64,000 nt of DNA, from contig NZ_KB822577.1 in the NCBI RefSeq assembly GCF_000364605.1, positions 248,001 through 312,000 of the forward strand. Direction: 5' to 3'. The notes under the pieces were generated by a model. The model saw only the letters and a list, made by a program, of their open reading frames with translations, was not told the origin of the DNA and did no database searches. This stretch comes from Nocardioides sp. Iso805N (GTDB lineage Bacteria; Actinomycetota; Actinomycetes; Propionibacteriales; Nocardioidaceae). The translations under genes and the position numbers were made by a program. This document shows positions 52,658 through 61,582 of the stretch, in pieces (position 1 is the stretch's first letter; every line of letters starts with the position of its first letter).

Positions 52658-53875
52658 ATGCGCACTCGATCGCGTATGACCGCGGCCGGAGCGATTCTCG
52701 GCGCTCTCGCTCTCGCTGCCACCGCCTGTGGCAGCAGCAACTCGTCCGACACCAGCGCCGCCGACAGCGGCAGCAGCGCGCCTGCTGCCGCCTCCTCGGC
52801 CGCGACCGGCGCGGCCGTCGACCTCTCGGGGGTGTGCCCCTCGACCGTCGTCGTACAGACCGACTGGAACCCGGAGGCCGACCACGGTCACCTCTACCAG
52901 ATGCTCGGGCCGAACCCGACCATCGACAGCAACAAGAAGAGCGTCACCGGCGACCTGTACGCCAACGGCCAGTCCACCGGCGTGAAGCTGGAGATCCGCG
53001 CCGGCGGCCCGGCGATCGGCTACTCGACGGTCAGCGCGCAGATGTACCAGGACAAGTCCATCACGATGGGCTACGTCTCCACCGACGAGGCCGTCGAGTT
53101 CTCCGGCAAGCTGCCGACCACGGCCGTCTTCGCCGAGAACGACAAGTCCCCGATGGTGGTGATGTGGGACCCGGCGAAGTATCTCAACGTCACCGACATC
53201 AAGAGCCTCGGCACCGCGCTGAAGAAGAGTGGCGGCGTGGTCCGCTACTTCAGCGGCGCGGCCTACATGGAACACCTCATCGGCGCCGGCTACCTCTCCA
53301 AGGACGTCACCGACGGCTCCTACGACGGTACGCCGGCCAAGTTCGTCACCGACCAGGGCAAGTCCGCCCAGCAGGGCTTCGCCACCGCCGAGCCCTACAT
53401 CTACCAGCACGAGGTCAAGGCGTGGGGCAAGCCGGTCAAGTACCAGCTCATCGCCGACACCGGCTGGAACCCGTACCCCGAGACGATGTCGGTGCGCACC
53501 GGTGACCTGCAGAAGCTGACCCCGTGCCTGCAGAAGCTGGTGCCGGTGATGCAGCAGGCCGACGTCGACTACTTCAAGAACCCGACGCCGACCAACGACC
53601 TGATCGACAAGCTCGTCAAGTCCTACAACAACGGCTGGACCTACGACGCCCAGGTCGGTCAGTTCGCCGCCGACCAGATGAAGACGCTCCAGATCGCCTC
53701 CGACGGCACCGACGGCTACGTCGGCGACCTCGACGCCAGCCGCGTGCAGCAGTTCATGGACGTCGCGGTGCCGATCTTCGACAAGACCAAGGACGCGGGG
53801 GTGAAGGCGGGCCTCAAGCCGGAGGACCTGTTCACCAACCAGTTCCTCGACAAGAAGATCTCGCTCGGCTTCTGA
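52658..53875 (+). CDS. ABC transporter substrate-binding lipoprotein
   Basis: The 405-residue protein has a lipoprotein signal (LALAATACGSS, lipidated Cys24), a Ser/Ala-rich linker to about residue 55, then an NMT1/SsuA-like fold (TVVVQTDWNPEADHGHLYQML, YVSTDEAVEF, FATAEPYIYQHEV). It captures the substrate outside the cell for the adjacent permease. ATG 52658 has a GGAAACGGAG ribosome binding site. Two 14-bp direct repeats (CACCGTCCCAACCG) lie in the 101-bp gap before it. The ligand cannot be read from sequence. Confidence 0.92.
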   Translation: MRTRSRMTAAGAILGALALAATACGSSNSSDTSAADSGSSAPAAASSAATGAAVDLSGVCPSTVVVQTDWNPEADHGHLYQMLGPNPTIDSNKKSVTGDLYANGQSTGVKLEIRAGGPAIGYSTVSAQMYQDKSITMGYVSTDEAVEFSGKLPTTAVFAENDKSPMVVMWDPAKYLNVTDIKSLGTALKKSGGVVRYFSGAAYMEHLIGAGYLSKDVTDGSYDGTPAKFVTDQGKSAQQGFATAEPYIYQHEVKAWGKPVKYQLIADTGWNPYPETMSVRTGDLQKLTPCLQKLVPVMQQADVDYFKNPTPTNDLIDKLVKSYNNGWTYDAQVGQFAADQMKTLQIASDGTDGYVGDLDASRVQQFMDVAVPIFDKTKDAGVKAGLKPEDLFTNQFLDKKISLGF

Positions 53876-53883
53876 CCCGCACT

Positions 53884-53918
53884 CCCGGGGCCGCCGCCAT
53901 CCCGGCGGCGGCCCCGGG
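53884..53918 (+). terminator. Strong GC hairpin between binding-protein and oxidase genes
   Basis: A perfect 15-bp stem (CCCGGGGCCGCCGCC with its complement) has the loop ATCCC and no T-run. It sits 9 nt after the binding-protein stop, within the operon. It is more likely an mRNA-stabilising or attenuating hairpin that keeps transporter transcripts in excess. Confidence 0.65.
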
Positions 53919-53959
53919 CCCCGACCTCCCCGACCCTCCGACCAGCGAAGGACCCACCC

Positions 53960-55369
53960 GTGAGCACCCCACCGGTCGCCCCTGACGCAGTCTCGGCCCT
54001 CCACCACGAGCTCGTGCAGCTCCTCGGCGAGCGGGGCGCCAGCATCGACCAGCGCACCCGCGAGCGCGCCTCGGTCGACGAGGCGACGATGTCGCCGATC
54101 ATCGCCGAGCAGCTCCCGCTCGGTCTCGCCGACCTCGTCGCCTGGCCGACCAACGCCGAGGAGATCGCCGCGGTGGTGTCGGCGGCGTACCGCCACGGCG
54201 TGCCGCTCACCCCGCGGGGCAAGGGCACCGGTAACTACGGCCAGGGCATCCCGATGCACGGCGGCCTCGTGCTGGACACCAGCCGCGCCCGCGCCGTGGT
54301 CTCGGTCGAGGACGGCGTCATCACCGCGGAGGCCGGCGCGACCATGATCGCCATGGAGCAGGCGGCCAACGAGGCCGGCCAGCAGCTGTGGATGTATCCC
54401 TCGACCGCCCAGAGCACCATCGGCGGCTTCCTCTCCGGCGGATCCGGCGGCACCGGCTCCATCACCCACGGCTCCAACTGGATGGGCTTCGTCACCGCGC
54501 TGGACGTGGCGCTGCCGGGCGAGGAGCCGACGCTGCTGCACGTCGAGGGCGAGGAGGCGCAGACCTTCGTGCACACCTATGGCACCGCCGGCGTCATCGC
54601 TCGTGCCACCGTCCGGCTCGAGCCGGCCCAGGACTGGCGCTCGCTGTATGCCTCCTTCTCCTCCTTCGCGACCGCCCAGGCGGTGCTGCGCTCGCTGCGC
54701 GGCCTGGAGCCGGCGCCGCGACTGGTCTCGGCCGACACACCCACCATCAGCGCCAAGCTGCCCGACGACCCCGGCATCCCCAAGGACGGCTGCAGCCTGC
54801 GCGCCATCCTCGATGCCGCCACCGCGCCGGAGGCCCGGAGCCTGATCGAGACCGCGGGCGGCGCGGTGCTCGACGTCCGCGAGGGGATGCAGCAGTCGGT
54901 GCGGCTCTCGATGCTCTCCTACAACCACCCCATCTACTGGCTGAAGAAGAACACCCCGGAGACCACCTACTTCCACGTCGAGGTCGGCGGCGAGGCGCTG
55001 ATCGACCGGGTCGAGGAGGTGCACGCGGTCTATCCGGGCGCGATGCTGCACATCGAGGCCGCCCACCTGTTCCCGATCGGCATGCTGGCGGCGCCGTACA
55101 CGGGTGCGGCGGACGTGTACGCCGGCTACCCCAAGCTCCAGGAGCTCGGGGTCCGGGTGCACAGCCCGCACCAGTGGTACGTCGACCACGACATCGACAA
55201 CGTGCTCGCGCTCAAGGCCAGGACCGACCCGCGCGGGCTGCTCAACCCCGGCAAGCTGGGTGCCCCCGAGGACGTGGTGCTGGGCAACAGCACCGCCTCG
55301 GCGCAGCCCGCCGGACACGTCAACGACCAGGCTGCCCGCGAGGCGGCGGCAGAAGGACTGATGGCATGA
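53960..55369 (+). CDS. FAD-binding oxidoreductase (VAO/PCMH type)
   Basis: The 469-residue flavoprotein has the PCMH FAD domain (PLTPRGKGTGNYGQGIPMHGGLVLDTSR, STIGGFLSGGSGGTGSITHG) and a C-terminal substrate/cap region (FHVEVGGEALIDRVEE) ending in DPRGLLNPGKLG, the usual tail of glycolate-oxidase-like members. It probably oxidises an imported compound or intermediate using O2 or an acceptor. GTG 53960 has GAAGGA upstream. The stop overlaps the next start. Confidence 0.9.
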   Translation: MSTPPVAPDAVSALHHELVQLLGERGASIDQRTRERASVDEATMSPIIAEQLPLGLADLVAWPTNAEEIAAVVSAAYRHGVPLTPRGKGTGNYGQGIPMHGGLVLDTSRARAVVSVEDGVITAEAGATMIAMEQAANEAGQQLWMYPSTAQSTIGGFLSGGSGGTGSITHGSNWMGFVTALDVALPGEEPTLLHVEGEEAQTFVHTYGTAGVIARATVRLEPAQDWRSLYASFSSFATAQAVLRSLRGLEPAPRLVSADTPTISAKLPDDPGIPKDGCSLRAILDAATAPEARSLIETAGGAVLDVREGMQQSVRLSMLSYNHPIYWLKKNTPETTYFHVEVGGEALIDRVEEVHAVYPGAMLHIEAAHLFPIGMLAAPYTGAADVYAGYPKLQELGVRVHSPHQWYVDHDIDNVLALKARTDPRGLLNPGKLGAPEDVVLGNSTASAQPAGHVNDQAAREAAAEGLMA

Positions 55370-56148
55370 GGCGCGATCTCGTCGAGCTCCCCGGACCGGA
55401 CGTCGCCGCGGACTTCACCCGCGAGACGATCGTGGTGGTCGGCACCGGGGCGATCGAGCACCACGGCCCGCACCTGCCGCTCAACACCGACTACCTGCTC
55501 GCCGACGTCATCGGCGGCGCCGCGGTGGAGCAGGCCGCGGTCGACGGCCTGGACGTGTGGCGGCTGCCCACCCTCGCCTTCACCAAGTCGGACGAGCACA
55601 GCTGGGCACCCGGCACGGTCTGGCTGGACTGGGACACGATGTACAGGACCTGCGTCGAGATCGGCCGGGCCGTCGACACGATGGGCGCCGGCACCTTGGT
55701 CTTCGCCAACGGGCACGGCGGCAACACCGCGCTGCTGCAGGTGGTGCTCCGCGAGATCCGCAAGCTCTACGGCCTCAAGACCTTCCTGATGCCGACCCTG
55801 ATCCGCACGGACCCGCCGGCGGGGGAGGGGCTCGACGAGCGCAACCTCGGCATCCACGGCGGCGCCGCCGAGACCTCGATCGTGATGCACATGCGCCCCG
55901 AGCTGGTGGACCTGAGCCGGGCCGAGCGCTGGGTGCCCGAGCACCTGGCCGCCTTCCGGCACATCGGGTTCAACGGTCTCCCGGTGAGCTTCGGGTGGCT
56001 CTCCAGCGACTTCGGCACCGGCGGGGTGGTGGGCGATCCCACCCAGGCCACCACCGCCTTCGGCGCGAAGCTGTACGACGCGTCGGTCGCCCAGGCCGTC
56101 GCCTCGCTGCACGAGATCGCCCGCTTCGACCACAAGCAGGCCGGGTGA
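55366..56148 (+). CDS. Creatininase family amidohydrolase
   Basis: The 260-residue metal hydrolase has the family residues in GAIEHHGPHLPLNTD (Glu, His, Asp ligands), FANGHGGN (His) and HGGAAETS (Glu). Family members open creatinine, process riboflavin/F420 intermediates (ArfB) or mature peptide cofactors such as mycofactocin. In an operon with an importer and flavoproteins, opening of a small cyclic amide is the most economical reading, but it is inference. Confidence 0.9.
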   Translation: MRRDLVELPGPDVAADFTRETIVVVGTGAIEHHGPHLPLNTDYLLADVIGGAAVEQAAVDGLDVWRLPTLAFTKSDEHSWAPGTVWLDWDTMYRTCVEIGRAVDTMGAGTLVFANGHGGNTALLQVVLREIRKLYGLKTFLMPTLIRTDPPAGEGLDERNLGIHGGAAETSIVMHMRPELVDLSRAERWVPEHLAAFRHIGFNGLPVSFGWLSSDFGTGGVVGDPTQATTAFGAKLYDASVAQAVASLHEIARFDHKQAG

Positions 56149-56756
56149 ACCCGGACGACAGCTTCGGGTACGACGTCGCCATCGACGAGGCCATCGTCGA
56201 CCCCATCGCCCTCCTGCGTGGCTGGCTCGCCCACTGCGACGGTGACGTGACCCCGCTGATGACGCTGTCCACCGTGGACGCCGAGGGCTATCCGGACAGC
56301 CGGCACGTGCTGCTCTCGCGCTGCGACGAGGAGGGCCGGATCGCCTTCCACACCGACAGCCGCTCACGCAAGGCCGCCGAGCTGGCCGCGAACCCGCGCG
56401 CCAGCGTGGCGGTGGTCTGGCCGGGCCTGGCCCGGCAGCTGGCCGTGTCCGGTGACGTCGCGGTACAACAGGCAGCCGGTCAGGTCGAGGCCTACGAGCG
56501 TCGCTCGCGCTACCTGCAGCTGCTCGCGTGGCTCAACGACGATGCTGCAGCAGCCGCGACGGTCGAGGAACGCCAGGCCGGATGGGCGGCCTTCGACGCT
56601 GCGCACCCGGCTCTCGAGCCGCCGTCGACGTGGGTGGGCTATGCGCTCACACCGCGGCGGATCGCGTTCTGGCGCGGTGACGCGGACGGTCCGTCGAACC
56701 GCCTGCTGTGCACCCGCACGGACGCGGGCTGGGACATCGCGCGCCATCCGGGGTGA
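56145..56756 (+). CDS. Pyridoxamine 5'-phosphate oxidase family protein
   Basis: The 203-residue split-barrel flavoprotein resembles PdxH: DPIALLRGWLAHC, MTLSTVDAEGYPDSRHVLL, IAFHTDSRSRKAAELAANPRASVAVVWP (FMN phosphate region) and a C-terminal WRGDADGPSNRLL, where PdxH has RLHDR. The changed C-terminal motif argues against true PdxH, so it may be an FMN- or F420-using oxidoreductase. GTG 56145 overlaps the creatininase-like gene stop. Confidence 0.82.
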   Translation: MNPDDSFGYDVAIDEAIVDPIALLRGWLAHCDGDVTPLMTLSTVDAEGYPDSRHVLLSRCDEEGRIAFHTDSRSRKAAELAANPRASVAVVWPGLARQLAVSGDVAVQQAAGQVEAYERRSRYLQLLAWLNDDAAAAATVEERQAGWAAFDAAHPALEPPSTWVGYALTPRRIAFWRGDADGPSNRLLCTRTDAGWDIARHPG

Positions 56757-56766
56757 TACCGCCGCC

Positions 56767-56859
56767 GAACGGTTGTTCGGGGTGGGGGTGGTGCTTCGCG
56801 GGGGCGAACGGTTGTTCGGGGTGGGGGTGGTGCTTCGCGGCGCCGAACGGTTGTTCGGT
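56767..56859. repeat. Tandem 39-bp repeats with GAAC-N4-GTTC palindromes
   Basis: Copies start at 56767, 56806 and 56845 (the last partial). Each begins with CGAACGGTTGTTCGG, a dyad CGAAC-GGTT-GTTCG, followed by a G-rich stretch. A degenerate fourth dyad lies near 56885. After it, to 56932, comes a GC-only run of GGCGCC units. The block lies between convergent genes, where a terminator or REP-like element is expected. Confidence 0.85.
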
Positions 56860-56932
56860 GCGCGCACGTGCCTCACAGACGCCAAACGCTCGTTCGGTCT
56901 CCCGGGCCGCCGGCGCCGGCGCCGGCGCCGTC

Positions 56933-57760
56933 CTACTCGATCTCGCCGAGCCGGTCGTAGGCCGACGCGATCGCGGAGGCGCGGTCGCGCCCCTCGCGCC
57001 CACGCCGCTCGAGCACGCCGTCGGCCAGCACGCTGACCAGGCTCATCGCCGCGGCGTAGGAGTCGAAGGCGAGCTCGCCCTGGACGGCGCACTCGAGCGC
57101 GACGGTGGCGCGGCGCAGGTGGGCCGCAGCGGTTGGGTCGGCAAGGACGATGACGGCGGCCCGGGAGCGGACCGCCTCGCCGACGAAGGAGGAGAAGCCC
57201 GCCGGTCGCCGGCGGAATCCGACAGCGATCACCACGTCCTCGGCGCCGAAGCCGGCCAGCTCCTCACCGATCGTCTGGCCGGGTTGCGGCCCGAGGGTGA
57301 CGGCGGGACGGGTCTGGGCCAGCTGCTCGCGCAGGTGCAGCGCCACCGGATAGCTGTTGCGCCAGCCGGCGACCAGGACCTGCCGCGCCTCGGCGAGCAG
57401 GGCGGTGGCCTCGGCGATCGGCGCGTTCTCCAGCAGGTGCCGGATCGCGTCGGCCTCATTGGCGATGTGGCCGGCGAGGCTCGGCGCCCCCTCGGTACGG
57501 CGTGGCTCACCGGCGATGCGCAGGCCACGCATGTGGTCGCGCACCTCGTCGAAGTCGGCGAAGCCGAGGGACCGGAACAGCCGGCTCATCGTCGCCTTCG
57601 ACACCCCGGCCAGGCTGGCCAGCTCGGCCGCCCGGTAGGTGGCCAGGTCGTCGAGATGGGTGAGCAGAGCCTCCGCGGCGCGCCGCTCCTGGGGCGGCAG
57701 GGCGTCGTGGCACAGCGCGATCCGCTCGTCGATGCGGTGGCCGGTCTGCGGCGCGGTCAC
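56933..57760 (-). CDS. RpiR family transcriptional regulator
   Basis: The 275-residue protein has an N-terminal helix-turn-helix of RpiR type (LATYRAAELASLAGVSKATMSRLFRSLGFADFDEVRDHM) and a SIS (sugar isomerase-like) domain (residues about 125-260: VLVAGWRNSYPVALHLREQL, VVIAVGFRRRPAG). It is the last gene of the ureide operon, coupled by a GTGA overlap, and is the best candidate to bind the GAAAC-N4-GTTTC operators. The SIS domain would bind a ureide or phosphosugar-like effector. Confidence 0.9.
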   Translation of the reverse strand: MTAPQTGHRIDERIALCHDALPPQERRAAEALLTHLDDLATYRAAELASLAGVSKATMSRLFRSLGFADFDEVRDHMRGLRIAGEPRRTEGAPSLAGHIANEADAIRHLLENAPIAEATALLAEARQVLVAGWRNSYPVALHLREQLAQTRPAVTLGPQPGQTIGEELAGFGAEDVVIAVGFRRRPAGFSSFVGEAVRSRAAVIVLADPTAAAHLRRATVALECAVQGELAFDSYAAAMSLVSVLADGVLERRGREGRDRASAIASAYDRLGEIE

Positions 57761-59019
57761 GATCGCTCCCGTACGACGCGAGCGACCTCCAGGACCGCTC
57801 GTTCGAGCGCGTCGAGACCACGGGCCACGTCGATCTCGCGGACGTCCTCGCCGGGATGGTGACTGATGCCGTCGAAGCAGCGCACGAACAGCATTCCTAT
57901 CTCTGTCACCGCGGCGATGGCCATCGCGTCGTGCCCCGCGCGGCTCCACAGCCCCATCGGCGCGGCTCCCGCGGGGTAGCTCGCATCGGCTGCGGCGATG
58001 CCGACGCCGACGGCGTCCTGCAGCCACGGTGCGCACGGTGCGGCGAACGCGCGGTGGGTCTCCTCGGTGCTGAGCCGCAGTCCTCGGGCCTCGCAGAGCG
58101 CGGTGATCTCGGCCTCCATCCGCTGCCACATCGCGTCGCGCTCGGCGTCGGTGGCGGCGCGGAGGTCGAGACTGAGGTCGGCCCGGCCGGGGATCACGTT
58201 GACCGCACCCGGCTGGACCTCGATGCGGCCCACGGTCGCGATGCACGTGCTCGCCCGTGCCAGCCGCTCGATGACCACGATCGCCTCGGAGGCGCCGACG
58301 AGCGCGTCCTTGCGTCGTTCGTACGGCGTGCCGCCGGCGTGCCTGGCCTCCCCGTGCACGGTGAGGTGGAAGCGGCGGGCGCCGGCGATCGCGGTGACGT
58401 AGCCGAGTGACCGATCGGCGGCCTCGAGCAGCGGCCCCTGCTCGATGTGGGCCTCGACGTAGCCGACGAGCTCGCCGGGCCTCCGCGCCGCCTCGTGCAC
58501 CCGCAGGGGGTCCAGCCCGAAGCCGACGAACGCCTCCCGGAGCGTGACGCCGTCGCGGTCCCGCAGGTGCCACCAGGCCTGGTCCCACGTGCCGGCGGCG
58601 GCCTGGCTGCCGAGGAGCGCCTTGCCGAAGCGGGCGCCCTCCTCGTCGCTGAAGCCGACGACCTCGAGTGCGAAGGGCAGCTCGGTCGCGCGGAGCCGCT
58701 CGGCCACGGCGATGGCCATCAGTACGCCGAGCATGCCGTCGTACGACCCGGCGTCGGGGACGGTGTCCAGGTGGCTGCCGAGCAGCAGTGCGGGCATGCC
58801 GGGCTCGGGGCCCTCGCGGCGCCCGTACTGGTTGCCGGCGGCGTCGACCCACGTCCGCAGGCCGGCCTGCCGCATCCAGCCCTCCGTCGCCCGGTTGGCC
58901 GCCGCGTGCTCGGGGGTGAGGTAGGTCCGCTCGAGGTGGGTGGGGCTGGCCGAGTGCCGGTCGAGCTCGGCACACCGGCGCAGCACCTCGGTCGCGCTGG
59001 TGGTCGCCAGAGGCGTCAC
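57757..59019 (-). CDS. allC: Allantoate amidohydrolase (M20/M28-type hydrolase)
   Basis: The enzyme hydrolyses allantoate to ureidoglycine, CO2 and ammonia. The 420-residue M20 amidase has LGSHLDTVPDAGSYDGMLG (His and Asp metal ligands), SDEEGARFG, YVEAHIEQGP, the dimerisation-domain GEARHAGGTP, and HHPGEDV near the C-terminus. N-carbamoyl-amino-acid hydrolases are close relatives, but the surrounding allantoinase and ureidoglycine aminotransferase genes favour allantoate. GTG 59019 overlaps the aminotransferase stop. Confidence 0.9.
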   Translation of the reverse strand: MTPLATTSATEVLRRCAELDRHSASPTHLERTYLTPEHAAANRATEGWMRQAGLRTWVDAAGNQYGRREGPEPGMPALLLGSHLDTVPDAGSYDGMLGVLMAIAVAERLRATELPFALEVVGFSDEEGARFGKALLGSQAAAGTWDQAWWHLRDRDGVTLREAFVGFGLDPLRVHEAARRPGELVGYVEAHIEQGPLLEAADRSLGYVTAIAGARRFHLTVHGEARHAGGTPYERRKDALVGASEAIVVIERLARASTCIATVGRIEVQPGAVNVIPGRADLSLDLRAATDAERDAMWQRMEAEITALCEARGLRLSTEETHRAFAAPCAPWLQDAVGVGIAAADASYPAGAAPMGLWSRAGHDAMAIAAVTEIGMLFVRCFDGISHHPGEDVREIDVARGLDALERAVLEVARVVRERS

Positions 59020-60245
59020 GGTCGGCCCCCTTCGTAGACCTCGCGCGCAGCGCCGACGCCGCCACCGGCGAGGACCTGCGCACCGGCGGAGCGGAGCGCC
59101 TGCTCGAGTGCTGCGAGGGTGAGCATGACGGCGTCGCGGCGGGCGTTGTAGCCCATCGTGCCGATCCGCCAGACCTTGCCGTGGAGCGGGCCGAACGAGG
59201 TGCCGATCTCGATGCCGTAGTCGGTCAGCAGCGCCGCCCGGACCCAGTCGCCGTCGACGCCGTCGGGGATGTGGACGGCCACCACGTTGGACATCTTGTG
59301 CGCCACGTCGCCGAAGACCCTCAGTCCTAGGCCCTCGACGCCGGCCAGCATCGCCCGCCCGTGCAGTCCGTGCCGGTCGATCGCGTTCGCGAGCCCCTCC
59401 TCGACCAGTAGCCGCGCGCACTCGCGGGCGGCGTACAGCATGGAGGTCGCCTCGGTGTGGTGGTTGAGCCGCCGTGGCCCCCAGTAGTCCATCACCTGCG
59501 CGAGGTCGAGGTAGTTCGAGGCGATCCGCAGGCCGGTGGCCGTGTCGCCGTCGTCGCGGATGCCGGCCTCGACGTGCTTGCGGGCCTCGATGACCGCGAC
59601 GGCCCGCGGGGAGACGGTGATCGGCGCGCTGCCCGACGGCCCGCCGAGGCACTTCTGCAGCCCGGCCGTCGCGATGTCGACGCCCCAGTCGTCGGTGCGG
59701 AAGGCGTTGCCCCCGAGGGAGGCGGTGGCATCGACGTAGAGCAGCGCGTCGTAGGTGCGACAGATCGCGCCGATGTCGGCGAGCGGCTGGCACATCGTGG
59801 TGGAGGTGTCGCCGTGCACGACGGCGACCACCTTCGGCCGTACGGCGCGCACAGCCCGCTCGACGTCCTCGGCGGGAACGACGTCGCCCCAGGGCACCTC
59901 CACGGTGTGGACATCGGCGCCACAGCGTTCGGCGATCTCGACCAGGAGGTGCCCGAACCGCCCGAAGATCGGCACCAGGACGGGATCACCGGGCTCGATC
60001 AACGAGACCAGCGCGGCCTCGATCCCGGCGCGGGAGGTCCCGTCGACCAGGAAGGTCTGGTCGTTGGCGGTGGCGAACACGGTCCGGTAGAGCGCCATCA
60101 CGTCACCCATGGCGGCGGTCATGGTGGGATCGAACTGGCCGACCAGCTGGGTCGACATCGCCTGCAGGACGCGTGGGTCGACGGTGATCGGTCCGGGGCC
60201 CATCAACAGTCGTGGCGGCATCGAGAGTGGTGGGAGTGCTGTCAC
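59016..60245 (-). CDS. pucG: Ureidoglycine-glyoxylate aminotransferase (PucG-like)
   Basis: The 409-residue class V aminotransferase has PPRLLMGPGPITVDPRVL, VDGTSRAGIEAAL, VHGDTSTTMCQPL, the Asp of YVDATASLGG and the PLP Lys198 in TAGLQKCLGGPSG. In the ureide pathway it moves the amino group of ureidoglycine to glyoxylate, giving oxalurate and glycine. Serine or alanine-glyoxylate aminotransferases share the fold; context decides. GTG 60245 overlaps the allantoinase stop. Confidence 0.9.
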   Translation of the reverse strand: MTALPPLSMPPRLLMGPGPITVDPRVLQAMSTQLVGQFDPTMTAAMGDVMALYRTVFATANDQTFLVDGTSRAGIEAALVSLIEPGDPVLVPIFGRFGHLLVEIAERCGADVHTVEVPWGDVVPAEDVERAVRAVRPKVVAVVHGDTSTTMCQPLADIGAICRTYDALLYVDATASLGGNAFRTDDWGVDIATAGLQKCLGGPSGSAPITVSPRAVAVIEARKHVEAGIRDDGDTATGLRIASNYLDLAQVMDYWGPRRLNHHTEATSMLYAARECARLLVEEGLANAIDRHGLHGRAMLAGVEGLGLRVFGDVAHKMSNVVAVHIPDGVDGDWVRAALLTDYGIEIGTSFGPLHGKVWRIGTMGYNARRDAVMLTLAALEQALRSAGAQVLAGGGVGAAREVYEGGRP

Positions 60246-61579
60246 GAGACCCTCCTGAGCTGGCGTCCCCACACGTGGTCGGGACGCTCGACGTCGATGG
60301 CGTTCGCCCGGACGATCGTGTGGGTGACCCGGCCGCCGTAGCGCAGCCCGTCGAACGCCGAGATGGGGTGGCGGTGGGCCAGCCGGGTCGCGTCGACGCG
60401 GAGCTCGGCGCCGGTGTCGTAGACCGCGAGGTCGGCATCGACGCCGACCTCGATGCGTCCCTTGCTCCGCAGCCCGGCGAGGTCGGCGGTGTTGCGAGAC
60501 ATCCAGCGACTCACCCGGCTCAGCCCGATGTTGCGCCGTCTCGCCTCGGTGGCGACGGCGCTGAAGCCGACCTGGAGACCGGAGACGCCGCCCCATGCCT
60601 GCTGGAGGTCGCCGTCGCCGCGGCCCTTCTCCTCGGCGTCGGCCGGTGAGTGGTCGCTGACGATGGTGTCGATGACCCCCGCGCGCAGCGCCTGCCAGAG
60701 CTCCTCCCGGTTGCCGGCGTCGCGGATCGGCGGGCAGCACTTGAACTGCGGCGAGGCGTCGGGGATCTGCTCGCTGGCGAAGCAGAGGTAGTGCGGGCAG
60801 GTCTCGACGCTCAGGGGGAGTCCCTCGTCTTTGGCGTCCTTGATCAGGTCCAGGGCGCGGGCCGAGGAGAGGTGCAGGATGTGGGTCCGCGCCCCGGTCT
60901 CGCGGGTGCCGTCGATCACCTGCCGGATCGCGGCCAGCTCGGCCTCGTCGGGCCGGCTGAGCAGGAAGTCGGCGTACGCCCGGCTGCCGGAGGTGGGCGC
61001 GTGCGCGTCGAGCACACCAGCGTCCTCCGCATGCACGATCATCAGGCCGCCGAAGCGCGCGATCTCCGTCAGGGCGGCGGTGAACCCCGCGCCGTCCAGT
61101 GGTGGGAACTCGTCGACGCCGGAGGGCGCCAGGAAGCACTTGAACCCGAAGACGCCCGCATCCCAGAGCGGCTCCAGGTGCTGCAGGTTGCCCGGCACGG
61201 CGCCGCCCCAGAAGCCGACGTCCACCATCAGCTTGCGGGTCGCGGCCTCCTGCTTGGCCCGCAGGCCGGCGAGGGTCGTGGTGGGCGGCACCGAGTTGAG
61301 CGGCATGTCGATCAGGGTGGTCACCCCGCCCAGAGCCGCGGCCTCGGTGGCGCTGAGGAAGCCCTCCCAGTGGGTGCGGCCCGGCTCGTTGACGTGCACG
61401 TGCGTGTCCACCACACCCGGGACGACGTAGGCGGTGTCGGGGACCTCGAGGAGCAGCCCCGCGACCTCCGACTCCGGCGGTTCGATCGCCTCGATCCGAC
61501 CCTGCCGCAGTCGTAGGGTCGCCGGGACGAAGTCGTCGTCGATCAGGACGTGCTGGGCACGGATCGCGTCGATGCGCAT
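60242..61579 (-). CDS. allB: Allantoinase
   Basis: The enzyme opens allantoin to allantoate. The 445-residue cyclic amidohydrolase has the complete binuclear site: His60 and His62 (DTHVHVNEPGR), Lys147 to be carbamylated (FGFKCFL), His183 (VHAED), His236 (LHLSS) and Asp309 (VSDHSP). It follows the HIU hydrolase gene by 3 bp. ATG 61579 has the expected N-terminus. Confidence 0.95.
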   Translation of the reverse strand: MRIDAIRAQHVLIDDDFVPATLRLRQGRIEAIEPPESEVAGLLLEVPDTAYVVPGVVDTHVHVNEPGRTHWEGFLSATEAAALGGVTTLIDMPLNSVPPTTTLAGLRAKQEAATRKLMVDVGFWGGAVPGNLQHLEPLWDAGVFGFKCFLAPSGVDEFPPLDGAGFTAALTEIARFGGLMIVHAEDAGVLDAHAPTSGSRAYADFLLSRPDEAELAAIRQVIDGTRETGARTHILHLSSARALDLIKDAKDEGLPLSVETCPHYLCFASEQIPDASPQFKCCPPIRDAGNREELWQALRAGVIDTIVSDHSPADAEEKGRGDGDLQQAWGGVSGLQVGFSAVATEARRRNIGLSRVSRWMSRNTADLAGLRSKGRIEVGVDADLAVYDTGAELRVDATRLAHRHPISAFDGLRYGGRVTHTIVRANAIDVERPDHVWGRQLRRVS

Positions 61580-61582
61580 CGA

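Noticed and set aside
52139..55318. Very long minus-strand open frame (over 1000 codons) across the permease, binding-protein and oxidase genes
   Set aside because: It is antisense to three genes with strong motif support; such long shadows are expected where third positions are almost all G or C.
56145..56756. Bona fide PdxH (vitamin B6 synthesis)
   Set aside because: The C-terminal RLHDR-type motif is changed and the gene is embedded in a catabolic operon; kept as a family-level call only.
56767..56859. Tandem repeats read as a CRISPR array
   Set aside because: Units are directly abutting with no unique spacers, and no cas gene is present.
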